Source: Pseudomonadota bacterium (GTDB lineage: Bacteria > Pseudomonadota > Alphaproteobacteria > Rhodobacterales > Rhodobacteraceae). From it: a stretch of 8,056 nucleotides of DNA. The notes below the pieces were generated by a model that did not search any database, had not been told where the DNA came from, and saw only the letters and a list, made by a program, of their open reading frames with translations. The DNA is taken from the NCBI GenBank assembly GCA_027623875.1, contig JAQBUS010000034.1:1-8056 (forward strand). The letters are read 5' to 3'. Positions 1 to 6,371 of the stretch are shown here, piece by piece (within the stretch, counting starts at the first letter, position 1; every line of letters starts with the position of its first letter). The translations under genes were made by a program, and so were the position numbers.

Positions 1-488
1 AGACCTTGTCTGTAACTTCTATTGATACTCTCATATGCAATGCTGGTGTCTTTCTGGATAGAGGTCTTACTTTAGAAACGGGCATAGAGCTTGAACTATG
101 GGAGAGCAGCTTTGCGGTTAATACATTTGGGGTATTTCATACAATACAGCGCTTAATACCAAATTTAAAATTATCAAAGAACCCAAAAATAGCAATAATT
201 GCTTCAAAAATGGGTTCGAGTAATATCTCTGCCGGTAATTCATATGTTTATAGATCTTCAAAAGCAGCCGTTATAAATATTGGAAGAAACCTCGCAATAG
301 ATTTGAAACCCAAAGGAATATCCGTCGGAATTTATCACCCTGGTTGGGTTCAAACGGACATGGGAGGAATGTCTGCTGATATAACCACGGAACAGTCTAG
401 TGCAGGGTTGATCCAACAGATAGAAAAACTAAACTTAGGTACTACAGGTGAATTCAAAACATGGGACGGCGAAAGCATTCCCTTTTAA
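1..488 (+). CDS. Short-chain dehydrogenase/reductase, CsgA (C-factor)/sniffer-like, 5'-truncated by window edge
   Basis: This is the C-terminal ~162 residues of an NAD(P)-dependent short-chain dehydrogenase; the first complete codon is at 3-5 and the frame is open to the window edge. The TTG at 6 is most likely an internal leucine, because the Rossmann nucleotide-binding strand and TGxxxGIG loop (about 60 residues) must lie upstream. Visible SDR landmarks are the NAG motif (ICNAGV, about 33-50), a serine in IIASKMGS (204-206) as the likely catalytic Ser, and the YxxxK pair in YRSSK (Tyr at 249-251, Lys at 261-263). These are followed by HPGWVQTDMGG, which closes over the cofactor. The MGS insertion between Ser and Tyr and the ending WDGESIPF are typical of the CsgA/C-factor and sniffer-type carbonyl reductase subgroup. 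The substrate cannot be told from the sequence. The gene ends in TAA at 486-488; 165 bases and no clear terminator separate it from lysC, so cotranscription is open. Confidence 0.9.
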   Translation, partial: TLSVTSIDTLICNAGVFLDRGLTLETGIELELWESSFAVNTFGVFHTIQRLIPNLKLSKNPKIAIIASKMGSSNISAGNSYVYRSSKAAVINIGRNLAIDLKPKGISVGIYHPGWVQTDMGGMSADITTEQSSAGLIQQIEKLNLGTTGEFKTWDGESIPF

Positions 489-586
489 GTTGAAATAATA
501 ACTGTTTAATTTTTAAAGTTCACAGCTGGTTTTACGCGTGGCAACATGTAGTAATTATGTTTGATGTGTAATTTTCATTAGATTGA

Positions 587-646
587 ATGCTTGCGCTTTT
601 ACTATCTACCACTTACCAAACAGTTTCTTTAAATAGTTTTACGTAG
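587..646 (+). other. Possible 19-codon upstream ORF ending at the lysC ribosome binding site (speculative)
   Basis: An ATG at 587 opens a 19-codon frame (MLALLLSTTYQTVSLNSFT) whose TAG at 644-646 overlaps the AGG that probably serves as the lysC Shine-Dalgarno. It contains four threonine and five leucine codons, two of the threonines adjacent. A leader peptide or translational coupler for lysC is conceivable. However, no good Shine-Dalgarno precedes it, no attenuator hairpin is visible, and a frame of this length occurs readily by chance. Confidence 0.12.
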
Positions 647-653
647 GCAGATA

Positions 654-1892
654 ATGTCTCTTCTGGTGATGAAATTCGGTGGCACCTCATTGGCCACGAT
701 AGACCTAATTAAAAAAGCAGCGGCACGGGTCGAAGCAGAAGTATCCCATGGATATAACGTAATAGTAATTGTGTCAGCAATGTCTGAGAAAACGAATCAA
801 CTAGTAGGATGGGTTAACGATATTTCTTCTATGTACGACGCACGTGAGTATGATGCTGTCGTGTCATCAGGAGAGCAGGTTACAGCTGGCCTTTTGGCTT
901 TAGTTCTGCAAGAAAATTCTATTCCAGCTCGAAGTTGGCAAGGTTGGCAAGTGCCACTAAAAACGGTTGGATCCCATAGCGCAGCTAGGATAAGCGAGAT
1001 CCCCACAGATAATTTAAAAAGCAAGTTCTCCGAAGGGATGAAAGTTGCAGTAGTAGCGGGTTTTCAAGGAATATCCTCAGAGGGAAGAATTACGACACTA
1101 GGTAGAGGTGGTTCAGACACCACGGCTGTTGCTTTTGCCGCTGCATTTAATGCAAAGAGATGTGATATCTATACAGATGTCGACGGGGTTTACACGACTG
1201 ATCCTCGTATTTGTGATAAAGCACGTAAATTGAATCAGATATCTTTTGAAGAAATGTTGGAAATGGCTTCTTTAGGTGCCAAAGTACTTCAAACTAGATC
1301 CGTCGAACTAGCGATGCGCTTTAAAGTCAAACTGCGTGTTTTATCAAGCTTTGACGAACAGGTTACTAATACCGGGACCATAGTATGTAGGGAGGAAGAC
1401 GTTATGGAGAAAAATGTGGTTGCTGGAGTAGCTTTTTCTAGAGATGAAGCACAAATGACGCTCCTTGGGGTAAATGATAGACCTGGAATAGCCGCCGCTA
1501 TATTTGGTCCGCTTTCTGTGTCTGGTATAAATGTCGATATGATAGTTCAAAATATTTCTGAAGATGGGCTAACTAACATGACGTTTTCTTGTCCCATTGA
1601 TCAGGTTGCAAGAGCACAGAAAACTATCTCAAAATGTAAGGATGATGGGGAGTTAAAATTTTCTAAGTTGTTAGTAGACACTAATGTAGCAAAAGTTTCA
1701 GTGGTAGGTATTGGAATGAGATCACATGCTGGTGTTGCCGCACAAATGTTTAATGCTCTTAAGGTCGAAAATATAAATATTAAGGTCATATCAACTTCAG
1801 AAATAAAAATTTCTGTCCTTATCGACAGAAAATATTTAGAATTAGCTGTCCATGCGCTTCATGATGATTTTCAATTAGAAAAATCTTCTTAG
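654..1892 (+). CDS. lysC: Aspartokinase (aspartate kinase), class with two C-terminal ACT domains
   Basis: This enzyme phosphorylates L-aspartate with ATP to 4-phospho-L-aspartate, the committed step towards lysine, threonine, methionine and diaminopimelate; it is cytoplasmic. At 412 residues it has the usual length of the monofunctional, ACT-regulated family. The kinase domain covers about residues 1-235, with the N-terminal KFGGTS (7-12), SSGEQ (71-75), the glycine-rich TTLGRGGSDTTA (147-158) and the YTDVDGVYTTDPR nucleotide-site segment (173-185). ACT domain 1 (about 265-335) has the effector-site pattern DRPGIAA (275-281) and INVDMIVQN (292-300). ACT domain 2 (about 345-408) contains VGIGMRSHAGVA (351-362). 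Feedback inhibition by lysine and/or threonine is expected from the family but not shown here. The ATG at 654 is the only plausible start: an in-frame stop lies at 630-632, and a modest AGG at 645-647 is suitably spaced. ptsP follows 10 bases after the TAG stop. A strong internal ribosome binding site precedes Met251. Confidence 0.97.
   Translation: MSLLVMKFGGTSLATIDLIKKAAARVEAEVSHGYNVIVIVSAMSEKTNQLVGWVNDISSMYDAREYDAVVSSGEQVTAGLLALVLQENSIPARSWQGWQVPLKTVGSHSAARISEIPTDNLKSKFSEGMKVAVVAGFQGISSEGRITTLGRGGSDTTAVAFAAAFNAKRCDIYTDVDGVYTTDPRICDKARKLNQISFEEMLEMASLGAKVLQTRSVELAMRFKVKLRVLSSFDEQVTNTGTIVCREEDVMEKNVVAGVAFSRDEAQMTLLGVNDRPGIAAAIFGPLSVSGINVDMIVQNISEDGLTNMTFSCPIDQVARAQKTISKCKDDGELKFSKLLVDTNVAKVSVVGIGMRSHAGVAAQMFNALKVENINIKVISTSEIKISVLIDRKYLELAVHALHDDFQLEKSS
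1391..1406 (+). promoter_or_regulatory. Internal ribosome binding site and in-frame ATG in lysC (candidate beta-subunit start)
   Basis: A near-perfect Shine-Dalgarno GGAGG (1391-1395) lies 8 bases before an ATG at 1404-1406 that is in frame with lysC (Met251). Starting there would give a 162-residue protein made of the two ACT domains only. In Bacillus subtilis and Corynebacterium glutamicum, aspartokinase is an alpha2beta2 enzyme whose beta chain comes from just such an internal start and has nearly this length. The GGAGG also encodes Arg-Glu-Glu in the interdomain linker, so coding constraint or chance could explain it. Use of the site is inferred, not shown. Confidence 0.45.
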
Positions 1893-1896
1893 AGGA
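1891..1896 (+). promoter_or_regulatory. Ribosome binding site of ptsP overlapping the lysC stop
   Basis: AGAGGA at 1891-1896 begins inside the lysC TAG stop (1890-1892) and lies 6 bases before the ptsP ATG at 1903. This fixes the ptsP start and suggests that ribosomes ending lysC can reinitiate on ptsP. Confidence 0.75.
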
Positions 1897-1902
1897 TTAA
1901 AA

Positions 1903-4146
1903 ATGCCAGAGAAATCTGAAAGTGAATCTCGAAAGCTACTTAAAAAACTCAAAGAAACTCTCTCCGAAGAAAGTGCGGGGCAAGAACGGCTTGACAAGAT
2001 TACTAACATAATTGCGGCGGCAATGAAGACCCACGTATGTTCTGTCTACCTTTTGCGAGACGAGAAAACCCTAGAGCTCTGCGCCACTCAAGGCCTTAAA
2101 AAATCCGCTATTCATCAAACACGTTTAAAAATCGGCGAGGGCTTAGTTGGGAAGGTCGCAAAATCAATAGAGTCTATTAATACAGAAAATGCTCCGTCAG
2201 AAAAAGGCTTCAGATTCATGCCGGAAACTGGAGAGGGAATTTACTCGTCCTTTCTTGGTGTGCCCATTCAGCGGCTAGGTAAAACATTGGGGGTTTTGGT
2301 GGTTCAAACAAAGCACTCCCGTTCTTATACAGAGGATGAAGTTTACGGGCTGGAAGTTGTTGCCATGGTTCTTGCTGAAATGACAGAATTAGGAGCTTTT
2401 ATAGGAGATGGAGAAGCTCTCTCTCCGCTGCACACTAAACCTGTGACCTTTAACGGAGAAATTAATCATGAAGGAGTAGCAGATGGCGCTGTATACTTAC
2501 ATGAACCACGAGTTGTTATTACAAACCCTATTGCAGAAGACCCTCATGAAGAAGTTCGCAGATTAGATGAATCTATTAATGTTTTAAGAACCTCTGTTGA
2601 TAGGCTGCTAGAATCTGCTGACAGTATCATCGAGTCAGATCAGAAGAAAATACTAGATACTTATAGAATGTTTGCAAATTCTCGTGGCTGGGTCCGTAAA
2701 ATGAAAGAGAATATTGCTCTAGGGTTGTCTGCTGAGGCGGCTGTCGAAAAGGAACAGTCCCTTACACGAGCAAGAATGGAAAAAGTTCCGGATGCATATT
2801 TGAAAGATCGCCTTCATGACTTAGACGACCTATCCAACAGACTTTTACGAATACTGACTGGCCAAGGAAAAGAAACTGGTGCGATAGTACCAAAAAACCC
2901 AATTTTAGTTGCTCGAAATATAGGGCCCGGAGAATTGCTCGACTACGGGAAAAGTTTAAAAGCAATAGTTTTAGAGGAAGGCTCTATTGGATCACATGCA
3001 TCGATTATTGCACGGGCATGGAACATTCCTCTTGTAATTTTTGCAAAAAATATTTTAATCGAGGCTCTAAATGGAGATCCTATACTCGTTGACGGTGATT
3101 TGGGGATAGCGCATCTGCGGCCGGATGAAACGATAGTTAAAGCTTTTAAAGACAAAATTTTAATGCAAAAAGAGGCCCAGAAAAAATATGCGTCTATTCG
3201 AACCTTAAAAGCTAGGTCACTCTGTAAAACAGTAATACAAATGAATATGAATGCAGGTTTGCTCGGAGAATTGCCTTCCTTAGAAAAATCTGGGGCCGAT
3301 GGAATTGGATTGTTCAGAACAGAGCTACAGTTTCTTACTCGTTCAAAGTTTCCAAAAAGAGCTGAATTGGCGACAATGTACTCCAGTGTATTAGACGCTG
3401 CAAAAGGAAAAAATATTATCTTTAGAACCCTAGATATAGGTGCTGACAAAATCTTACCCTTTATGAAAGTCCAAGCGGAGTTAAATCCGTCATTAGGCTG
3501 GAGAGGCATTCGTCAAAGTTTAGACAAAAAAATAGTCACGAAAATACAATTGCAGGCACTAATTAGGGGCAGCAATGGCCGAGACTTATCTATAATGTTT
3601 CCTATGATAAGTGAATTTAGTGAATTTTCGGAGGCTCGCGAATTAGTTTTAGCTCAACTTTCAAAAGAAAAAAAATCTGGAAAAATATTGCCAAAACATA
3701 TTAAAATTGGAGCGATGTTAGAAATTCCATCTCTTGCCTATACTTCTGAAAAATTTTTTGATCAAGTCGACTTTATTTCTATTGGTGGAAATGATTTAAA
3801 ACAATTTTTTTTCGCAGCTGATAGAGACAATGAACTAGTACGGAATCGTTACGACACTTTGAACACCAGTTTTATCACATTTCTAAAGAAAATTATAAGG
3901 AGATGTGAAAACTCTAAAACCCCCTTAAGTTTCTGCGGAGAAGACGCAGGTAGGCCCATAGAGGCAATATGCTTAGCCGCCATCGGTATTAGATCTTTAT
4001 CCATGAGAGCACCATCAATAGGACCCGTCAAAAGCCTTTTGAGAAAAGTTAACCTTAATGATATAAAAACCGTAATAAATACCTCGATCAAGGATGGGGA
4101 GTCTAGCGTGCGTCAAGCTGTTACCGATCACTTAAATGGAATATAA
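1903..4146 (+). CDS. ptsP: Phosphoenolpyruvate-protein phosphotransferase, enzyme I of the nitrogen PTS (EI-Ntr) with N-terminal GAF domain
   Basis: EI-Ntr autophosphorylates with phosphoenolpyruvate and passes the phosphate to NPr/HPr and then EIIA-Ntr, a regulatory cascade rather than a sugar importer; it is cytoplasmic. The 747 residues show a GAF sensor domain at about 20-165 (GEGLVGKVA 78-86, FLGVPIQRLGKTLGVLVVQ 117-135). An HPr-binding helical domain follows at about 195-325. The swivelling phosphohistidine domain carries GSIGSHASIIA, with the phospho-acceptor His365. The C-terminal PEP-binding TIM barrel (about 440-725) has GADGIGLFRTELQF (Arg472), LDIGADK (510-516), IGGNDLKQF and CGEDAGRP with the catalytic acid Cys678. 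All catalytic positions are present. The GAF domain separates it from sugar-PTS enzyme I; in Sinorhizobium this domain senses glutamine. The motifs differ slightly from textbook IGTNDLTQY and CGEMAG, which I believe is normal for the Rhodobacterales branch. It probably shares a transcript with lysC. Its partners (HPr, EIIA) are not in the window. Confidence 0.97.
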   Translation: MPEKSESESRKLLKKLKETLSEESAGQERLDKITNIIAAAMKTHVCSVYLLRDEKTLELCATQGLKKSAIHQTRLKIGEGLVGKVAKSIESINTENAPSEKGFRFMPETGEGIYSSFLGVPIQRLGKTLGVLVVQTKHSRSYTEDEVYGLEVVAMVLAEMTELGAFIGDGEALSPLHTKPVTFNGEINHEGVADGAVYLHEPRVVITNPIAEDPHEEVRRLDESINVLRTSVDRLLESADSIIESDQKKILDTYRMFANSRGWVRKMKENIALGLSAEAAVEKEQSLTRARMEKVPDAYLKDRLHDLDDLSNRLLRILTGQGKETGAIVPKNPILVARNIGPGELLDYGKSLKAIVLEEGSIGSHASIIARAWNIPLVIFAKNILIEALNGDPILVDGDLGIAHLRPDETIVKAFKDKILMQKEAQKKYASIRTLKARSLCKTVIQMNMNAGLLGELPSLEKSGADGIGLFRTELQFLTRSKFPKRAELATMYSSVLDAAKGKNIIFRTLDIGADKILPFMKVQAELNPSLGWRGIRQSLDKKIVTKIQLQALIRGSNGRDLSIMFPMISEFSEFSEARELVLAQLSKEKKSGKILPKHIKIGAMLEIPSLAYTSEKFFDQVDFISIGGNDLKQFFFAADRDNELVRNRYDTLNTSFITFLKKIIRRCENSKTPLSFCGEDAGRPIEAICLAAIGIRSLSMRAPSIGPVKSLLRKVNLNDIKTVINTSIKDGESSVRQAVTDHLNGI

Positions 4147-4277
4147 TAACATACAATCTAGCTGCAAGATTTCTTGACTGATTCGACTGGCGCATCCCAA
4201 CTCTCATTCTACTAATTTTAATATTTTTTAATGTTAAATTCAGTTTTATCTATTCCAAAACCATATATCGGCCTATG

Positions 4278-4294
4278 CTCGCTATAATGGCGAG
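4278..4294 (-). terminator. Weak hairpin downstream of the FAD oxidoreductase gene
   Basis: CTCGC (4278-4282) and GCGAG (4290-4294) form a 5-bp GC-containing stem around a 7-base loop, 10 bases past the TAG stop of the minus-strand FAD gene. AT repeats flank it on both sides and could extend it imperfectly. No T-run follows directly in either direction, so it is not a canonical Rho-independent terminator. It is the only notable structure in the 158-base convergent spacer (4147-4304), apart from a tiny CAAGA/TCTTG repeat at 4165-4176. Confidence 0.2.
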
Positions 4295-4304
4295 ATATAT
4301 ATGA

Positions 4305-5711
4305 CTAAAAAATCACTCCTGGATTCATTATTCCGAGAGGATCCAAAGCCGATTTTATGTTTTTCATAATTTTAAATTTAGTGGGATCCGAGTAGCGACA
4401 TAATTCGTTAACTTTTAAACGTCCAATTCCATGTTCAGCAGAAAAAGAACCCTCCAATTGATCAACGAGATCATATAAAATATTATTAACAATTCTACTT
4501 TTATCTTTATAAATTTCTCTATTTTCTCCTTTTACAGGAAAAATATTATAGTGTATATTTCCATCACCTATGTGGCCAAAGCAGTTAATTCTAAAGTCTC
4601 CAACCTTAGACAAAAGTTTCCCAGCCTTGGTAATGAATTCTGGAATTAGACTTATAGGAACAGAAAGATCAGAAGACGAAATTGCTCCAATGCGATGGTT
4701 TGCTTCTGGAATGCTTTCTCGAATCTTCCAAAAATCTAATCTTTGCTCTAAAGATTGCGCTACTAAACCATCTGATACAAGATCACGGCCTTCAGCTTCA
4801 ATAAATAATTTTTCTAAAACTTCCTCCGGATCTATTCCATAATTAAAACCCACATCCAAAAGAACTATCCATTCTGGGTCATAAGAAAATGGCTGTCTCA
4901 CTTTGGGTCCAACTTCCGATAAAAACTTTAAACCAACACCATTAATTAATTCGAATGCATTTAATCCGTTACCAAACTTGTCCCTACACATTGCGAATAG
5001 GTCAATCGCCGCACGGGGATCCCTAACAACAAATAGAGCAGCGGATTCCACCTCTGGTCTAGGAAATAATTTCAGGCTAGCTGCTGTTATTATTCCAAGG
5101 GTACCCTCAGATCCTATGAGAAGGTTTTTTATGTCGTACCCTGTATTATCTTTTCTCAATCTAGAAAGCCCATTAAAAATACTTCCATCTGGCATAACAG
5201 CCTCGACACCCAAACAGAGATCACGAGTGCTTCCATACCTAACAACATTAACGCCTCCAGCATTAGTTGCCAGATTCCCACCAATCCTAGCGGATCCTTC
5301 TGAAGCCAAAGATAGTGGAAATAGGCAACCCGCCGACTCGGCCCTATCCTGGATGTCCTTTAAGACCGAACCCGCCTCTACTAAGATAATATTTTCGTCG
5401 ATCCAAATTGATCGAACTTTATTCATTCTTTGAGTCGACAATATTACTGGCACCAGACCTTCTGAATAAATTTGCCCACCAACAAGCCCAGTTCCACCTC
5501 CGTAGGGCACTATGCCAACCCTTGCATCCGAACATGCTTTTACAATTTTTGTTACATCCTCTGTATTATCCGGGGCCAACAATAGACCGCCAGAACCAAA
5601 GAGCTGCCCTCTTGGCTCTTCCAAATAAGATTTTGTTAATTCCTTGAAACACTCTTGAGGGAGTAAACCTCTAAGTTTTTGTTTGAAATCGTCTGTTGCC
5701 GAATTTAACAC
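4305..5711 (-). CDS. FAD-binding oxidoreductase, GlcD/D-2-hydroxyacid dehydrogenase-like (VAO/PCMH family)
   Basis: This is a flavoprotein that probably oxidises a D-2-hydroxy acid, in the family of D-lactate dehydrogenase, glycolate oxidase GlcD and D-2-hydroxyglutarate dehydrogenase. Its 468 residues match the family length. The N-terminal FAD_binding_4 domain (about 38-180) contains the pyrophosphate loop PYGGGTGLVGGQ (69-80), LASEGSARIGGNLATNAGG and GSEGTLGIIT. The C-terminal FAD-oxidase_C domain (about 215-466) contains GHIGDGNIHYN with His380 and His387 and SAEHGIGRLK with Glu426 and His427; in characterised relatives these positions form the metal/substrate site. No signal peptide or membrane segment is seen. 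The start is a GTG at 5711, chosen for the Shine-Dalgarno AGAGG (5721-5725) 9 bases upstream and because the resulting N-terminus fits the family. It lies 75 bases downstream of the GNAT gene, so it may be read through or have its own weak promoter. No glcE/glcF partner lies beside it, which makes a classical glycolate oxidase complex less likely. The substrate is unresolved. Confidence 0.93.
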   Translation of the reverse strand: MLNSATDDFKQKLRGLLPQECFKELTKSYLEEPRGQLFGSGGLLLAPDNTEDVTKIVKACSDARVGIVPYGGGTGLVGGQIYSEGLVPVILSTQRMNKVRSIWIDENIILVEAGSVLKDIQDRAESAGCLFPLSLASEGSARIGGNLATNAGGVNVVRYGSTRDLCLGVEAVMPDGSIFNGLSRLRKDNTGYDIKNLLIGSEGTLGIITAASLKLFPRPEVESAALFVVRDPRAAIDLFAMCRDKFGNGLNAFELINGVGLKFLSEVGPKVRQPFSYDPEWIVLLDVGFNYGIDPEEVLEKLFIEAEGRDLVSDGLVAQSLEQRLDFWKIRESIPEANHRIGAISSSDLSVPISLIPEFITKAGKLLSKVGDFRINCFGHIGDGNIHYNIFPVKGENREIYKDKSRIVNNILYDLVDQLEGSFSAEHGIGRLKVNELCRYSDPTKFKIMKNIKSALDPLGIMNPGVIF

Positions 5712-5720
5712 AAATAATTA

Positions 5721-5725
5721 CCTCT
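5721..5725 (-). promoter_or_regulatory. Ribosome binding site deciding the GTG start of the FAD oxidoreductase
   Basis: On the minus strand this reads AGAGG, 9 bases before the GTG at 5711-5709. It supports GTG as the true initiation codon and shows that this gene does not depend on coupling to the upstream GNAT gene. Confidence 0.65.
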
Positions 5726-5786
5726 GTACCAAAATAACTTTAAGTTTATATCTATATCCCACTAAAAACTTCCCCAATAATTAATG

Positions 5787-6371
5787 TTATCTAATATCTG
5801 TTTTACCTCTACGATCTGACCTAAGCGAAGCATATAGAACATGATTTCGCCACCTACCGTTGATCTGCAAATAACTTTGAGCGACACCTTCGTATTTAAA
5901 ACCAGATTTTTCTAAAACTGCCCGCGAAGCAGCATTCTCTGGTAAACATGCAGCCTCTATTCGACTTAAATCTAAAGAACTAAATGCATAATAAACCAAC
6001 GCCTGAATAGCTTCTCTCATAAAGCCTTGTCGAATATATTCTTTTCCAACCCAATATCCTAAAGTCCCCGCCTGTGCCGGTCCGCGCCTTATGTTATCTA
6101 ACGTTATAGCACCCAAAAGTGTTTTTGTTTCTCTAAGATACATAAAAACAGGCAAAGCATTACCATTTTTTTGAGCCAACTTGGACCAATAAACTCTATT
6201 TCTAAAATTTTTTTGTGACAAATGATCTTCTGTTCTAGCAGGTTCCCAGGGCTCTAAAAACTCTATACTTTCACTTCGTAATACAAGCCAACTATCAAAA
6301 TCACTGTAAACAGGGAGCCTAAGATACATCCTTTCTGTTTCTATACTAAGTTTATTGGTTCGCCCTAACAC
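5787..6371 (-). CDS. GNAT-family N-acetyltransferase, RimJ/RimL-like
   Basis: This is an acetyl-CoA-dependent N-acetyltransferase of the RimJ/RimL group, whose known members acetylate N-terminal residues of ribosomal proteins; related enzymes act on other amines, so the substrate is open. The 194 residues give the usual single-domain length. The N-terminal strand ETERMYLRLPVYSDF (11-25) starts the fold. The central strand LGAITLDNIRRG (86-97) leads into AGTLGYWVGKEYIRQGFMREA (101-121), whose RQGFMREA is the acetyl-CoA pyrophosphate loop. PENAASRAVLEKSGFKYEG (144-162) is the C-terminal motif typical of RimJ. The start is GTG at 6371-6369, whose first base is the last base of the M16 TAG stop (TAGTG); no clear Shine-Dalgarno precedes it, so expression probably depends on termination-reinitiation from the peptidase gene. 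The stop is TAA at 5789-5787. Confidence 0.93.
   Translation of the reverse strand: MLGRTNKLSIETERMYLRLPVYSDFDSWLVLRSESIEFLEPWEPARTEDHLSQKNFRNRVYWSKLAQKNGNALPVFMYLRETKTLLGAITLDNIRRGPAQAGTLGYWVGKEYIRQGFMREAIQALVYYAFSSLDLSRIEAACLPENAASRAVLEKSGFKYEGVAQSYLQINGRWRNHVLYASLRSDRRGKTDIR

Noticed and set aside
6..8. TTG at 6 as the start of the SDR gene
   Set aside because: The frame is open to the window edge, and a start here would remove the nucleotide-binding Rossmann motif that the family requires.
489..653. Lysine riboswitch ahead of lysC
   Set aside because: The spacer is too short and AT-rich, shows none of the conserved multi-helix core, and lysine riboswitches are not typical of alphaproteobacteria.
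2943..3509. Minus-strand 188-residue open frame opposite ptsP
   Set aside because: It lies wholly antisense to conserved catalytic domains of ptsP, shows no recognisable motif, and has the low-complexity composition of a shadow frame.
4218..4237. Repeated TTAA boxes resembling a CtrA site
   Set aside because: The spacings are 6 bases and shorter rather than the TTAA-N7-TTAA consensus, the area is simply AT-rich, and it lies between convergent gene ends.
4283..4288. TATAAT hexamer as a -10 promoter box reading rightwards
   Set aside because: It is the loop of the weak hairpin, no acceptable -35 lies 16-18 bases upstream, and only the antisense strand of the FAD gene would be transcribed.
4903..5433. 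Plus-strand 176-residue open frame opposite the FAD oxidoreductase
   Set aside because: It is antisense to the conserved FAD-binding domain, has no domain features, and is rich in Ser/Pro/Leu as expected from a reversed frame.
5408..5647. Plus-strand 79-residue open frame opposite the N-terminus of the FAD gene
   Set aside because: It overlaps the codons of the PYGGGTGLVGGQ motif on the other strand and has no supporting ribosome binding site or family signature.
5712..5786. Promoter for the FAD gene (TTGGGG with TATAGA or TATAAA downstream)
   Set aside because: Spacers of 15 or 21 bases and a poor -35 match make this weak; a promoter here is plausible but not supported enough to annotate.
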